This document shows positions 21,215-30,877 of a stretch of DNA of 64,000 bases, one piece after another. The stretch is from an uncultured Sphingorhabdus sp. GTDB lineage: Bacteria > Pseudomonadota > Alphaproteobacteria > Sphingomonadales > Sphingomonadaceae. The stretch is taken from assembly GCA_937873665.1 (NCBI GenBank), contig CALMYW010000394.1:1-64000 (forward strand), in the 5' to 3' direction. The notes under the pieces were generated by a model that made no database searches, had not been told where the DNA came from, and saw only the letters and a program-made list of their open reading frames with translations. Made by a program: the position numbers and the translations under genes. The number at the start of each line of letters is the position of its first letter. The first letter of the stretch is position 1.

Positions 21215-22789
21215 TCAGGCCGCCTTGTCCGCTGCAGGTTCCTCATCCTTCAGCGTATCCAGGTGCATCCAGCGCTTCACCATCGGCGACAGCAGGAGGA
21301 CGACAACGGCAACGCCTATAGATATCCATCCGAACAGCTCATAGACGTCGAGCAGGCCCTGTTTGGTCATCTGGCCATCATGTCCGCCAGTGGCCTCACC
21401 GATCTTACCGGCTACGAAATTACCAACCGCAGTCATGTAGAACCAGGCGCCCATGATGAGCGAGGCGAGGAATTTCGGCGCAAGCCGGTTCATCGCCGAC
21501 AGCCCGACGGGCGAGAGGCAAAGCTCTGCAGTCGTTGCCAGCAGATAATAGGCGAAGACCAGAATGACAGGCGTCATCGCTGCGACGCCGAAGGCTTCAG
21601 CGCCCCATACCAGCACCAGATTGGCAAAGCCCATTTGCAGCAATGCTAGACCGAATTTTGCGGGTGCTGAAGGCTCACTACCCCGCTTGCCTAGCCAAAC
21701 CCAAAGGCCAGCAAAGACCGGCGCAAAAATCATGATGATAATCGGGTTGATCGACTGGAAGATCGCCGCAGGAACACCGCCACGATCCACAAACCGGTCG
21801 GTGAACAGGTTCATCGAACCACCTGCCTGTTCGAACAAACCCCAGAACAGCGGATTGAGCGAAATCAGGAACAGGATGGCAAACATGCGTTCACGCGGTT
21901 CCTTGTCCAGCTTGAAGCTTTCGTACAGCACATAACCAAGCAGTGAGACGCCGGAAACAACCAGCAAGCCCTGGATGACATCCTGATACTGCACCAGCGC
22001 CCAGATCACCGCGACCGATGCCAAGCCAATGCCGTAAAGGGTCATTTCCTTTGACTTTGTAAGCGGTGCAGGCGCTTCACCGGCGCCATTGAGGGCCTTC
22101 TTACCCAGCACGAAGACAACCAGACCGGCAAGCATGCCGATACCTGCAAGGCCAAAGCCCCAGCCCCAGCCAATGGTTTCACCCAGATAGCCGACAAGGA
22201 TTGTACCGATCGCGGCACCGACATTGATGCCCATATAGAAAACCGTGTAGGCACCATCGCGGCGGATGTCGGTCAGCTTGTACAACTGCCCGACCATCAC
22301 CGAGATATTGGCCTTCAGGAAGCCCGAGCCGACAATGATGAACGCCAAGGCGGCCCAGAATATGTTGATCGTGGGGTCGCTCTGTCCGCCTACACCCTCA
22401 ACCGCCATCAGGGTGTGACCTGCCGCGAGCAAGAGCCCCCCAAACAGCACTGCCTTGCGCTGCCCCAGATATCGGTCGGCCAGATAGCCACCTAAAACAG
22501 GGGTGATGTAAACCAGACTGGTATAGGCACCATAGATCAAATTGGCCTTGCCATCGCTGAACAGCCAATGCTTGGTCAGATAGAAAATCAGCAGCGCGCG
22601 CATGCCGTAATAGGAAAAACGCTCCCACATTTCGGCGAAGAACAGCATGTAGAGCCCCTTGGGGTGCCCCGCAAATTCCGGTTCTTTCTGAATTGCGATT
22701 TTCGCGCCAATGGCGAGGAAAATGCCCAAAACGACGACGGTAATTGCAGCAATCCAGTCGCCTTCGACCCAAAGACCCATCGGTTTCAT
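21215..22789 (-). CDS. Proton-dependent oligopeptide transporter (POT family)
   Basis: The start at ATG 22789 (MKPMGLWVEGDW) is preferred over an ATG 72 bases upstream, giving 524 residues. The POT signature is complete: FAEMWERFSYYGMRALLIFYL with the ExxERxxYY element, then GGYLADRYLGQRKAV and FYMGINVGA. At least twelve helices can be counted. The protein imports di- and tripeptides with protons. It is immediately upstream of the two secreted amidohydrolases (3-bp gap), which suggests one operon for using small peptides or acyl-amino compounds. Confidence 0.92.
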   Translation of the reverse strand: MKPMGLWVEGDWIAAITVVVLGIFLAIGAKIAIQKEPEFAGHPKGLYMLFFAEMWERFSYYGMRALLIFYLTKHWLFSDGKANLIYGAYTSLVYITPVLGGYLADRYLGQRKAVLFGGLLLAAGHTLMAVEGVGGQSDPTINIFWAALAFIIVGSGFLKANISVMVGQLYKLTDIRRDGAYTVFYMGINVGAAIGTILVGYLGETIGWGWGFGLAGIGMLAGLVVFVLGKKALNGAGEAPAPLTKSKEMTLYGIGLASVAVIWALVQYQDVIQGLLVVSGVSLLGYVLYESFKLDKEPRERMFAILFLISLNPLFWGLFEQAGGSMNLFTDRFVDRGGVPAAIFQSINPIIIMIFAPVFAGLWVWLGKRGSEPSAPAKFGLALLQMGFANLVLVWGAEAFGVAAMTPVILVFAYYLLATTAELCLSPVGLSAMNRLAPKFLASLIMGAWFYMTAVGNFVAGKIGEATGGHDGQMTKQGLLDVYELFGWISIGVAVVVLLLSPMVKRWMHLDTLKDEEPAADKAA

Positions 22790-22932
22790 TCCGTTCACGC
22801 GAAACCCACCTTCCCAATTTTTGTTTGCTTCGCCCCTCCCCGGAGGCCATTGGGTAGGCAACCTAACGGAAAAATTGCGCCTGTGAAGAATTTTGTTGCG
22901 CTTGTTACCGCTTTTCGGTGAACGAAGGGCCG

Positions 22933-23502
22933 ATGTTCAACGACCAAAGCTCACTCACCGCCTATCTTGCCTCCCGCCGTTCCGGCAAACCCCGTGACAT
23001 GATCGCACCCGGGCCTGACGTCGGCCAGCTTGACGTCATCCTCACGCTCGCAATGCGCACGCCCGATCATGGCAAGCTCTTTCCCTGGCGCTTTGTAAAA
23101 ATAGAGGATCGCCAAGCCTTCGCAGCACTGCTGGAGAAAGCATTTCTTACGTCCAATGCAGACGCCAGACCAGCGCAGATCGAGGCCGCAATTGCGCCAG
23201 CCTTCATGGCGCCGACGCTGGTCGCCCTGCTCTGTGCCCCACAGGAGAGCGCTAAGATTCCGGCGTGGGAACAGCAGTTGAGCGTCGGCGCGGTCGGGAT
23301 GAACCTGCTGCACGCGGCGCATGCGCATGGCTTTGTCGCAAGCTGGATCACCGGCTGGGCCAGCTATGACCCTATTGTCCGCGAAGCCGTGTGCGATGGC
23401 GAGGAGCAGATTGCCGGGCTTTTCTACATCGGCACTGCAAGCCAGCCACTCGAAGAACGCCCTCGACCGGATCCTCAAAACATCATCCGTCATTGGCCCT
23501 GA
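22933..23502 (+). CDS. Nitroreductase family flavoprotein
   Basis: ATG at 22933 is preceded by GAAGGG at a proper distance. A GTG at 22918 is less likely. The 189-residue protein has the nitroreductase-fold elements RRSGKPRDM near the N-terminus, AMRTPDHGKLFPWRFV (FMN-binding), SVGAVGMNLLHAAHAHGFVA and IAGLFYIGTASQPLEERPRP at the end. The pattern is that of the YdjA-like short nitroreductases, which use NAD(P)H and FMN. The physiological substrate is unknown. It is divergent from the POT gene. Confidence 0.88.
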   Translation: MFNDQSSLTAYLASRRSGKPRDMIAPGPDVGQLDVILTLAMRTPDHGKLFPWRFVKIEDRQAFAALLEKAFLTSNADARPAQIEAAIAPAFMAPTLVALLCAPQESAKIPAWEQQLSVGAVGMNLLHAAHAHGFVASWITGWASYDPIVREAVCDGEEQIAGLFYIGTASQPLEERPRPDPQNIIRHWP

Positions 23503-23566
23503 CTGCACAATTTAATCGCTAGGTTAAACTTGACGCGACATACTGTGTTATGGCAGTAAGGTGGTC

Positions 23567-23908
23567 ATGAAAACCGAGAGCAAGCCCGTATATCTGAAAC
23601 TGCGTGACGAGATCGCTGCAGCCATTCTTGATGGCCGCTTTTCAGAAGGTGACATGCTCCCCTCGGTCCGTGCCTTTGCCGCGCAGCAGGGTGCCAATCC
23701 GCTGACGGTGGCCAAGGCCTATCAATTGTTTCAGGACAATGGCTTGGTTGATGTGAAGCGCGGTGTCGGGCTGTTTGTAGCCCGTGGGGCGGTCACACGC
23801 CTGCGCACCACCGAACGCGACCATTTCATCAGCCATGTCTGGCCCGAAGTGCGCGCGCAGATGCAGCGCGCGGGAATCGATCCGGCGGAATTGCTCGCGC
23901 TTTCTTAA
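23567..23908 (+). CDS. GntR-family transcriptional regulator, YtrA-like short form
   Basis: The 113-residue protein has a GntR winged helix from the N-terminus: KPVYLKLRDEIAAAILDGRF, GDMLPSVRAFAAQQGANPLT and VAKAYQLFQDNGLVDVKRGV. Only about 40 residues follow, so it belongs to the YtrA-type subfamily with a short dimerisation tail and no large ligand-binding domain. Such regulators often control ABC transporters, but no such genes are adjacent here. Its stop overlaps by 4 bases (TTAA) the stop of the convergent TPR gene. Confidence 0.88.
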   Translation: MKTESKPVYLKLRDEIAAAILDGRFSEGDMLPSVRAFAAQQGANPLTVAKAYQLFQDNGLVDVKRGVGLFVARGAVTRLRTTERDHFISHVWPEVRAQMQRAGIDPAELLALS

Positions 23909-25851
23909 AGTTTCTGCGCTGCGCGGTAATCGCGCGCGATGTCCTTGTCGTCAGGCGCCAGCTTGCTTGCCTTGCGCAATAAGTCGCGGGCGCGTTTGGC
24001 ATCATCACCCTGCAGCATCACTGCCCGGCCATAAGCATAGGTCGTCATCACATTCGCTGGATCAATCCGATAGGCCAATCGCGCTTCTCGCACCGCCTCA
24101 TCATGCTCACCCAGCGCGGTCAAAGTGCGTGCGATATTGGCGTTCAACACAGAATCGTTGAAGCCGGTCCGCGCACGCATGCGGTACAAAATAGGCAACG
24201 CCTGATCCCACAGCTTTCGATCGATCAGATCAAAGGCGGCCAGCCTTTGACCTGGCAAACTGGATGGGTTGTAGACCAGATATTCGGCAATCACATTGCT
24301 GGCCGCATTGGCATTGCCAGCACCGCGATACGCCGCGACCAGCCGCCCCAGCACGGCATCATTCAGGGCAACCTTGCGGGCCTTCTCATAGGCCGCAATC
24401 GCCCCTACCCTATTGCCAGCTGCAAGTTCGACATCACCCGCTATCAGCTGGGCCTCGACCACGCCGTCATTTCCGGCGACCAGCGGAGATATGGCTTGGC
24501 GGGCTTGTCCAAATTGCCCTGCGGACAACAAAAGGCGCACATAGGGCAAAACCTTGCGCGCATTTTTGGGCTCGCGTGCGGCCTCTGCCGCAGCCGCACC
24601 CAACGCCTGTGTTTCAGCAAGCGCCAAGGGAGTGGTAATCGATGGATAGGCTGCCCTGTCCAGACGGAACGCGGCGGCATCACGCTCGCCCAACGCTTCC
24701 AATATGCGGCCAGCAAGCACTATGCTGTAGTGATCGGCATCTTCGCGGTTGGCGACGGGTGCAATTGCATCCCATGCTGCTGATTGGTCACCGGATCGGT
24801 GAAGCGCGCGCGCAAGCAAAGTACGCAGTTCAATATTATGTGGCTGTGCGGAAACCAGTCGCGTCAAGATTTCGATGGCGGTGTTGAAATTGCCCAATTC
24901 ATATTCGCTGACCGCGACAAGCATTTGCGGCCCCGGCAGTTCGGCGAAGCGCCCGCCGACTTTTCCCATGATGCGTCGGGCGAGCGCATAATTCCCGGCG
25001 CGCGCCGCCAATATAGCCTGCATATAGAAAGCTTTGGCATTTTTTGTGTCGAGCGTCAGTATCTTGCGCGCCTGCACTAGCATTTCGCGATAGCGGCCCA
25101 ACTCACCCAGCGTCGTGCCATATTCTTCAAGTGACGGCACGTCATTCGGGTCGATTTGCAATCCACGCTCAAACCAGGGCAACGCCGCCGCCAGCCCGAA
25201 CTGGTCGCGCACCACACGACCACGCAACTCAAGTGCCCGCACATTGGCCGGGTTCAACGCCAACGCCCGTTCAAGCGCCGCCGTCGCCCCGCCCAGATCC
25301 GAAACCACGTAGCGCAGCCGCGCAACCTCGGTCCACAGACGATCATCTTTGGGTGCGAGTTTGAGACCGCTATCGAACGCCTGCCCGGCCGCAATGGTAT
25401 CACCCTGGTCCATATAGACACGGCCCAATATGCGAAAGGCATAGGGCATGTTGGCGCGGGCCACAGTTTTTTGGGTCAAGGCCGTCTCTGCCTTGCCGGT
25501 CTCACCCGAAAGCCAAAGTGCGTGACCCAGAAGGTGGCTGTAAGCCGTCTCGGGCGCTCCCAGTTTTATGGCCTTGTCGATATGTTCGCGGGCCGTCTCC
25601 GGATCGAAAAGTTCCAGCGAAACTTCAGCCAGCTTCAGCTGCGCCTCGATCCATTCGGGTTCTGCGGCTGTTGCGTTGAGCAGTTCGACCTTGGCTGACC
25701 TGAGGTCGCGTTGATCAATATGATTTTGCGCGGCCTCAAAAGCTTCGCGAGCGTCGTCGTCAATCGCCGCGTGAGCAATGCCCGCCAGTAACGCAATCGC
25801 CAGCACGCTCCGCAATCCCGAAGTCAGCAACTGGCGAGAGGCGTGGGGCAT
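23905..25851 (-). CDS. Exported TPR-repeat protein of the PEP-CTERM/EPS locus (PrsT-like)
   Basis: The 648-residue protein has a signal sequence (SGLRSVLAIALLAGIAHA) followed by tetratricopeptide repeats along its whole length. Examples are AFDSGLKLAPKDDRLWTEVA, ALERALALNPANVRALELRG and ARLAYRIDPANVMTTYAYG. It is likely a periplasmic scaffold for exopolysaccharide export or protein sorting. It follows prsR with a one-base overlap and thus belongs to the prsK-prsR unit. PrsT proteins of XrtA loci are TPR proteins but often longer, so the name is an inference. Confidence 0.75.
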   Translation of the reverse strand: MPHASRQLLTSGLRSVLAIALLAGIAHAAIDDDAREAFEAAQNHIDQRDLRSAKVELLNATAAEPEWIEAQLKLAEVSLELFDPETAREHIDKAIKLGAPETAYSHLLGHALWLSGETGKAETALTQKTVARANMPYAFRILGRVYMDQGDTIAAGQAFDSGLKLAPKDDRLWTEVARLRYVVSDLGGATAALERALALNPANVRALELRGRVVRDQFGLAAALPWFERGLQIDPNDVPSLEEYGTTLGELGRYREMLVQARKILTLDTKNAKAFYMQAILAARAGNYALARRIMGKVGGRFAELPGPQMLVAVSEYELGNFNTAIEILTRLVSAQPHNIELRTLLARALHRSGDQSAAWDAIAPVANREDADHYSIVLAGRILEALGERDAAAFRLDRAAYPSITTPLALAETQALGAAAAEAAREPKNARKVLPYVRLLLSAGQFGQARQAISPLVAGNDGVVEAQLIAGDVELAAGNRVGAIAAYEKARKVALNDAVLGRLVAAYRGAGNANAASNVIAEYLVYNPSSLPGQRLAAFDLIDRKLWDQALPILYRMRARTGFNDSVLNANIARTLTALGEHDEAVREARLAYRIDPANVMTTYAYGRAVMLQGDDAKRARDLLRKASKLAPDDKDIARDYRAAQKL

Positions 25852-27218
25852 CAGACATGGATCTCATATTGTTTCAGGAGATCATAAAGCGTTGGTCGAC
25901 TGATGCCCAGCAGCTTGGCAGCGTTGGAAATATTGCCTTCCGTGCGCGCAATGGCCCGACCTATAGCCCGCCTGTCCGCGGCTTCGCGTGCCGCCTTCAG
26001 GTTGAGCAACCGGTCATCGTCATCGATCAGATCAAACTGGAGATCATCGACCGTTATGAACTTGCCCTCTGCCATGATTACGGCACGCTTTACACGGTTT
26101 TCGAGCTCGCGGACATTGCCTGGCCAATCCCATTGATCAATCGCGGTCAGCGCGCTTGAAGCGAAACCCTTGATCGATGGATTCATCTCTCGGGCAAAGC
26201 GGCTCAGGAAATGCTTCGCCAGAAGGACTGAATCACCCTGCCGTTCAGCCAGCCGGGGGATATGCACCGGAACTTCGGCCAGACGGTAATACAGGTCATC
26301 GCGAAATGTCTTGTCCGTGATCATCTGGTTAAGATCGCGGTGCGTCGCACAGACGATGCGAACATCTACCGGAATGGTTTTCCGCCCGCCAATGCGCTCG
26401 ATAACGCGTTCCTGGATAAAGCGCAGCAATTTCACCTGCAGCGGCAATGGGATATCTCCCACTTCATCAAGAAACAGCGTGCCGCCATTGGCCAATTCGA
26501 TCTTGCCTTCGGTGGTCTTGATTGCGCCTGTAAAAGCACCTTTTTCATGCCCGAACAGTTCGGACTCAAGAAGGGTCTCCGGGATTGCGCCGCAGTTAAT
26601 TGCAACAAAGGGTTTGCCTTTACGCTCGCTCGCGTCGTGCAGTCCGCGCGCCAGCAGTTCCTTGCCGGTGCCGCTGGCCCCCAACAGCATAACCGACGCA
26701 TTGGTATTGGCCACCCGCTCAATCGTACGCGCGGCCTTCAGCATTTCGGGGGACGCGGTGATCATCGAACCGAACAGCATTTCACCATCAGACGCTGGTG
26801 CCTGTGCCTTCTGGTTCTGCAACTCAAGGTCACGCACATGGAAGGCGCGCTTTACGATCAGGTGCAGCTCATCGATATCAACGGGTTTCTGGTAAAAATC
26901 CCACGCCCCGGCAGAGATGGCATGCAGCGCGCTCTCTTTTGCATTGTGACCGGAAGCAACGATCACCTTGGTATCCGGCTTGATCAACAGCATTTCTTCT
27001 AGCGCGGCAAAGCCCTCGGTCACGCCGTCAGGGTCAGGCGGAAGGCCTAAATCGAGTGTCACCACGTCGGGTTCTTCCGCGCGCAGCAACGCCATCGCCT
27101 CGGTACGGTTCGACGCGCAAAAGACCTCAAAATCCTCATAGGACCATTTCAGTTGCCGCTGCAGCCCCTGGTCGTCCTCGACAATCAGCAGTTTTTTCTT
27201 TGGCTGTTCCATCGTCAT
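25851..27218 (-). CDS. prsR: Sigma-54-dependent response regulator PrsR
   Basis: The 455-residue protein has a receiver domain (LLIVEDDQGLQRQLKW; phosphoacceptor in TLDLGLPPDPDG), a AAA+ domain with canonical Walker A GASGTGKE and intact GAFTGA (in GHEKGAFTGAI), and a C-terminal Fis helix-turn-helix. The features and length match the PEP-CTERM-box response regulator PrsR, which with PrsK and RpoN activates PEP-CTERM and exopolysaccharide genes. It is coupled to prsK upstream (ATGA) and to the TPR gene downstream. Its intact loop contrasts with the regulator at 7737-9158. Confidence 0.9.
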   Translation of the reverse strand: MTMEQPKKKLLIVEDDQGLQRQLKWSYEDFEVFCASNRTEAMALLRAEEPDVVTLDLGLPPDPDGVTEGFAALEEMLLIKPDTKVIVASGHNAKESALHAISAGAWDFYQKPVDIDELHLIVKRAFHVRDLELQNQKAQAPASDGEMLFGSMITASPEMLKAARTIERVANTNASVMLLGASGTGKELLARGLHDASERKGKPFVAINCGAIPETLLESELFGHEKGAFTGAIKTTEGKIELANGGTLFLDEVGDIPLPLQVKLLRFIQERVIERIGGRKTIPVDVRIVCATHRDLNQMITDKTFRDDLYYRLAEVPVHIPRLAERQGDSVLLAKHFLSRFAREMNPSIKGFASSALTAIDQWDWPGNVRELENRVKRAVIMAEGKFITVDDLQFDLIDDDDRLLNLKAAREAADRRAIGRAIARTEGNISNAAKLLGISRPTLYDLLKQYEIHV

Positions 27219-29308
27219 GCCGCCTCTTCGATGTCGTTGACTTGTGCCGCTTCTTTTGCCGCTGGGAGCAGCAGCGTCATTCGTGTGCCCTTCCCTACGC
27301 GGCTATCGACATGCAGATGCCCACCTAGCGACTGTGCCAACGCGCGGGCTTCATAAGCGCCGATGCCAAAGCCGCCGCTTTTGGTGGACTCGAACGGTTT
27401 GAAAAGCTGGTTCGCCACAAAGACTTCCGTCATGCCGCAACCCTTGTCCGTCACCCTGATGGCAACCCAATCATCCTGACGCGCAGCACTGACTCGAATC
27501 GGGGATCCGTCGTCGGTCGCATCGATCGCGTTCTGGACCAAATGGTTCAAAATGGTTTCGACCCGACCTGCATCCGCCATCGCGAGCAATCCCGGTGAAA
27601 AATCGGACTCAATCGGGTAGATCAACCTCTTTCCATGGATCACAGCGCTCACAGTCGTTTCGACATCCATCGGTGCGATCGCCGAATGGCGGGTCTGGCT
27701 GTGCTGCGACAGGCGAGCGAGCAGATCGTTCATCTTGCCAACCGAACCTTTGAGAGTCTCTATCATATCTGCCTGGAAATCAGGATTGCTCGCATGTTTT
27801 TCGGCATTGCGCGCGAGCAGACTCAGCTGGCTGACGAGGTTTTTGATGTCATGCATCACAAAGGCAAAGCGCCGGTTGAACTGTTCGAACTGCCGGCTTT
27901 CGGTCAGCTGTTCCTGGCTGGTCGCTTCGGCCAGATAGCTGGCAAGCTGGCGACCGACCACACGCATCATGTCCAGATCTTCCCAATCGAGCGACCGTTT
28001 GATCGGGGGTTTGGCAAGCACCGCAATGCCGGCAAGACGCCCGAAATGCACCAGCGGGATTACAGCCCAAGCACGTGTTTCGTCATACAACCATTGGGGA
28101 ATCGCCGATTGATCAACCCGGTCATCGGTGCCTTCGCGCACTTCGTCCATCAACAATATATGTCCGGTACGTTCGAAGAAGGGCACTGTCTGCGAATTGC
28201 CTGCATAGGTCGGGATTTCGGCCGTTGGCCAGTTCCAGCGTGCCTGCAACACCAACCGCGATTCGCTGTCGCGGGTAAGCAACAGGCCAGCAGGTGATTC
28301 AAAAATGTCGGCCAGCGACTTGATAACCCGTTCGTGAAAAGGGGCGGCATCACTCGGGAACCCGATTGTTTCGGCAAAGCGCATCCATTCAGCCCGATAA
28401 TCATAGCGGTGCTGGAAAAAATTCTTGGCGATAACGACATTCAGCCAGGCGCGGAACTTGCCGGACGGCAGGATCAACATGGCCCCAAGCGACATGGCAA
28501 AGATCAGGGTGATCTGGGCCATCCGTACATAACTGCCGCCCACAAGCTGCAACCCTGTCGCGAGCAGCACCATGCCAAACAGATAGGCGCCGATTGCGAG
28601 CAAAGAGACTGATTGAAACGTTACCGACCGCGATAGGCGAATCCGCCAACTGCTGTTGCGCCGCGTCCCCATTGCGAACACCGGCACCAGAATTGTCATG
28701 ATCAGCCCGCGCATGGCGATGAATTCGGCGGGCCAATCACCCGAAAGATAGCCGATGGTGTAGAGGTTCAGGTCGTACATCCAGGTCGCGGCAAGCGCGG
28801 CCATGGGCAAGCTGATTCCCCAACGGGCCTCCGGTGCGGATACGGTGTATAGATTGTGGACCAGCACAATCGCCCCGATCGCGAAAATCATGCGCAAGAG
28901 CTGGACCGATTTGGCGGCTGCCGCGCTCGCCTGGGCATTGTCCGGGAAGGTCGCGAGCAAGGCAAAATCGATAACAGGCTGCAGCAACAGCGCCAGAAAC
29001 AAGGCTCCGTAAAGGATCTTGATTGTGCGCGGGTGCGAATTGCCCTCACCGTTGAGCAGTAGCGCGTAAAGGAAGCCCAGCCAGCCAAGATTGCGCAGTG
29101 TCTCGCCGCTTGACGCCAGCAGGCTACCCGGCCCGCCCAGGATCGTGGCAATGCCCCAAAATGCCGTAACCGAAAGCGCAGCGATGAGTGCAATTTGCTG
29201 TCGGCTTTTGCCACCGAACTGCTGGAATACCCAGATGGCCAGCGCGGCATATAAAAAGCCGACCGCTGCATGGCCCCAAAAGCCGACCCAGGCGAGCGCT
29301 CCGCCCAT
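27215..29308 (-). CDS. prsK: XrtA/PEP-CTERM-type membrane histidine kinase PrsK
   Basis: The 697-residue protein has about eight N-terminal membrane helices (to residue ~300), then a GAF-like domain (about 310-460). A dimerisation/phosphoacceptor segment with FAFVMHDIKNLVSQLSLL follows, and then an HATPase domain (LVQNAIDATDDGSPIRV, DKGCGM, KSGGFGIGAYEARA). This domain order is that of PrsK, the sensor partner of PrsR. The signal it perceives is unknown. It lies one base after the sugar transferase gene and overlaps prsR by 4 bases. Confidence 0.9.
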   Translation of the reverse strand: MGGALAWVGFWGHAAVGFLYAALAIWVFQQFGGKSRQQIALIAALSVTAFWGIATILGGPGSLLASSGETLRNLGWLGFLYALLLNGEGNSHPRTIKILYGALFLALLLQPVIDFALLATFPDNAQASAAAAKSVQLLRMIFAIGAIVLVHNLYTVSAPEARWGISLPMAALAATWMYDLNLYTIGYLSGDWPAEFIAMRGLIMTILVPVFAMGTRRNSSWRIRLSRSVTFQSVSLLAIGAYLFGMVLLATGLQLVGGSYVRMAQITLIFAMSLGAMLILPSGKFRAWLNVVIAKNFFQHRYDYRAEWMRFAETIGFPSDAAPFHERVIKSLADIFESPAGLLLTRDSESRLVLQARWNWPTAEIPTYAGNSQTVPFFERTGHILLMDEVREGTDDRVDQSAIPQWLYDETRAWAVIPLVHFGRLAGIAVLAKPPIKRSLDWEDLDMMRVVGRQLASYLAEATSQEQLTESRQFEQFNRRFAFVMHDIKNLVSQLSLLARNAEKHASNPDFQADMIETLKGSVGKMNDLLARLSQHSQTRHSAIAPMDVETTVSAVIHGKRLIYPIESDFSPGLLAMADAGRVETILNHLVQNAIDATDDGSPIRVSAARQDDWVAIRVTDKGCGMTEVFVANQLFKPFESTKSGGFGIGAYEARALAQSLGGHLHVDSRVGKGTRMTLLLPAAKEAAQVNDIEEAA

Positions 29309-29309
29309 T

Positions 29310-30698
29310 TCAGCGCGCTCCTTCCGGCCAGATGACCACGCGGATCGTCTGCAGCAGGATTAAAAGGTCGAGGAACGGCGTATAATTCTTGGCGTAATAG
29401 AGATCATATTCCAGCTTCTGGCGGCTGTCGTCGATCGACGCGCCATAGGGAAAATTGACCTGTGCCCAACCGGTGATGCCCGGCTTTACCATGTGCCTTT
29501 CGGCAAAATAGGGCAGCTGCTGTTCAAGGTCGGCCACAAATTCGGGCCGTTCCGGACGCGGGCCGACAAAGCTCATATCGCCCTTCAACACACACCATGT
29601 CTGCGGCAGCTCGTCTATGCGAACCTTGCGGATGAACTTGCCTATCCGCGTCACACGATCGTCGTTCTTGGCAGCCCAGATTGCCTTGCCATCTGCCTCT
29701 GCGTCGGCGCGCATGGAACGCAATTTGATCAGGTCAAAAGAAACGCCATAACGGCCAACACGTTGCTGGCGGTAAAAGGCAGGGCCTTTGCTTTCCAGCT
29801 TCACCAGCAGGGCAAACAGAAGGATCACGGGCAGCGTCAGCGCCACAAGGATCGCACTCGCGGTAATATCGAAGAGCCGTTTGGCAATTCCAGACAAACG
29901 TCGGCCCGATGAGAAGCCATCGGAGAAAATGAGCCAGCTTGGGTTGACGCTATCCAGATCGACGCGCCCGGTTTCACGCTCCAGAAAGCTGGAGATATCG
30001 TTTACATGGACACCCGTGGTCTTGATCCGCAGCAGATCCTGTAACGGCAGCGCGTTACGCCTTTCTTCAAGCGCCAGCACCACCTCACTCGCCCCAAGTT
30101 TCACGACAAAATCGGCAAGGTTGTAAATCGCCGAACGATTGATCGCTTCGGGGATGATACGCTTGGATTCGTCCATTGCGATGAAGCCGACAACAACAAA
30201 GCCGGAACCGCGCCGTGCCTCCAGATCCTTGATCCGCTGCGCCCGCTTCCCTGCCCCGAGCACCAGCAGACGGCGCTTAAAGCTCTCTCCGCCGATCAGG
30301 CTCCCCAATATCATGCGGCTGAGAGCGAGATAGGCGAACGACAGCACCATCGCGTAAAGTGAGTTGGAGCGCCAGAGCGTCATCCCCGGCAGCGCGAACG
30401 CCATGATTGCCATGAAGATAACACCGAGCGACACCGCAACGATCAGGCGGGCAATGGCGAAACGCAGCGACTGCAAGGCTTCGGCGCTATAGACGCCCAC
30501 CGCCATTGCGGCGAGTTGCACGGCGGCGGCAAAAGTAACGAGCGGCCAGATGCGATTGCCAATATAGTCGACATGCATGCCGATCTGGTTGGCACGGATC
30601 ACCCATGCGGTTTCGGCGGCAACCAGCAACAGGCACAAGTCCACCAACGCCAAAAACAACACGGCGTAGGGGACATAATGCTTGAACAGCCTGATCAT
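29310..30698 (-). CDS. XrtA-associated undecaprenyl-phosphate sugar phosphotransferase (TIGR03013 type)
   Basis: The chosen start MIRLFKHYVPYAVLFLALVD is an ATG; an upstream GTG would add 10 residues. The 462-residue protein has four to five N-terminal helices, a CoA-binding-like Rossmann region (LVLGAGKRAQRIKDLE) and a C-terminal bacterial sugar transferase domain. That domain contains KRLFDITASAILVALTLPV, DLIKLRSMRADAE and the motif RKVRIDELPQ. It transfers the first sugar phosphate to the lipid carrier for exopolysaccharide. It heads the minus-strand unit with prsK, prsR and the TPR gene, divergent from manC. Confidence 0.92.
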   Translation of the reverse strand: MIRLFKHYVPYAVLFLALVDLCLLLVAAETAWVIRANQIGMHVDYIGNRIWPLVTFAAAVQLAAMAVGVYSAEALQSLRFAIARLIVAVSLGVIFMAIMAFALPGMTLWRSNSLYAMVLSFAYLALSRMILGSLIGGESFKRRLLVLGAGKRAQRIKDLEARRGSGFVVVGFIAMDESKRIIPEAINRSAIYNLADFVVKLGASEVVLALEERRNALPLQDLLRIKTTGVHVNDISSFLERETGRVDLDSVNPSWLIFSDGFSSGRRLSGIAKRLFDITASAILVALTLPVILLFALLVKLESKGPAFYRQQRVGRYGVSFDLIKLRSMRADAEADGKAIWAAKNDDRVTRIGKFIRKVRIDELPQTWCVLKGDMSFVGPRPERPEFVADLEQQLPYFAERHMVKPGITGWAQVNFPYGASIDDSRQKLEYDLYYAKNYTPFLDLLILLQTIRVVIWPEGAR

Positions 30699-30752
30699 AT
30701 GTGGGCGCGACCTGCCATAATCTTGCACGATAGATAGCGGGCAAAAGTAAAG

Positions 30753-30834
30753 TGTCGCTTAATTTTACACTTCTTTATAAAGCGACATTTTATCAGGGAT
30801 TTAGTTCCAACACCAACTGTCAAAAACTGCGACA
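30753..30834. promoter_or_regulatory. Divergent EPS control region with three TGTCGC/GCGACA motifs
   Basis: Between the sugar transferase and manC starts, TGTCGC occurs at 30753-30758, and GCGACA at 30782-30787 and 30829-30834. The first two belong to an inverted repeat TGTCGCTT/AAGCGACA, and the third lies in ACTGTC/GACAGT. This layout looks like an operator for a dimeric regulator, perhaps PrsR. I searched both strands for a GG-N10-GC sigma-54 promoter here and did not see a convincing one. Confidence 0.5.
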
Positions 30835-30877
30835 GTCGGCGATTGCGGAAATAGCCGCCATCGAATAGGAATCATTT

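Noticed and set aside
30699..30877. Sigma-54 promoter for manC or the sugar transferase gene
   Set aside because: I checked GG-N10-GC spacing on both strands; candidates lacked either the GG or the GC element.
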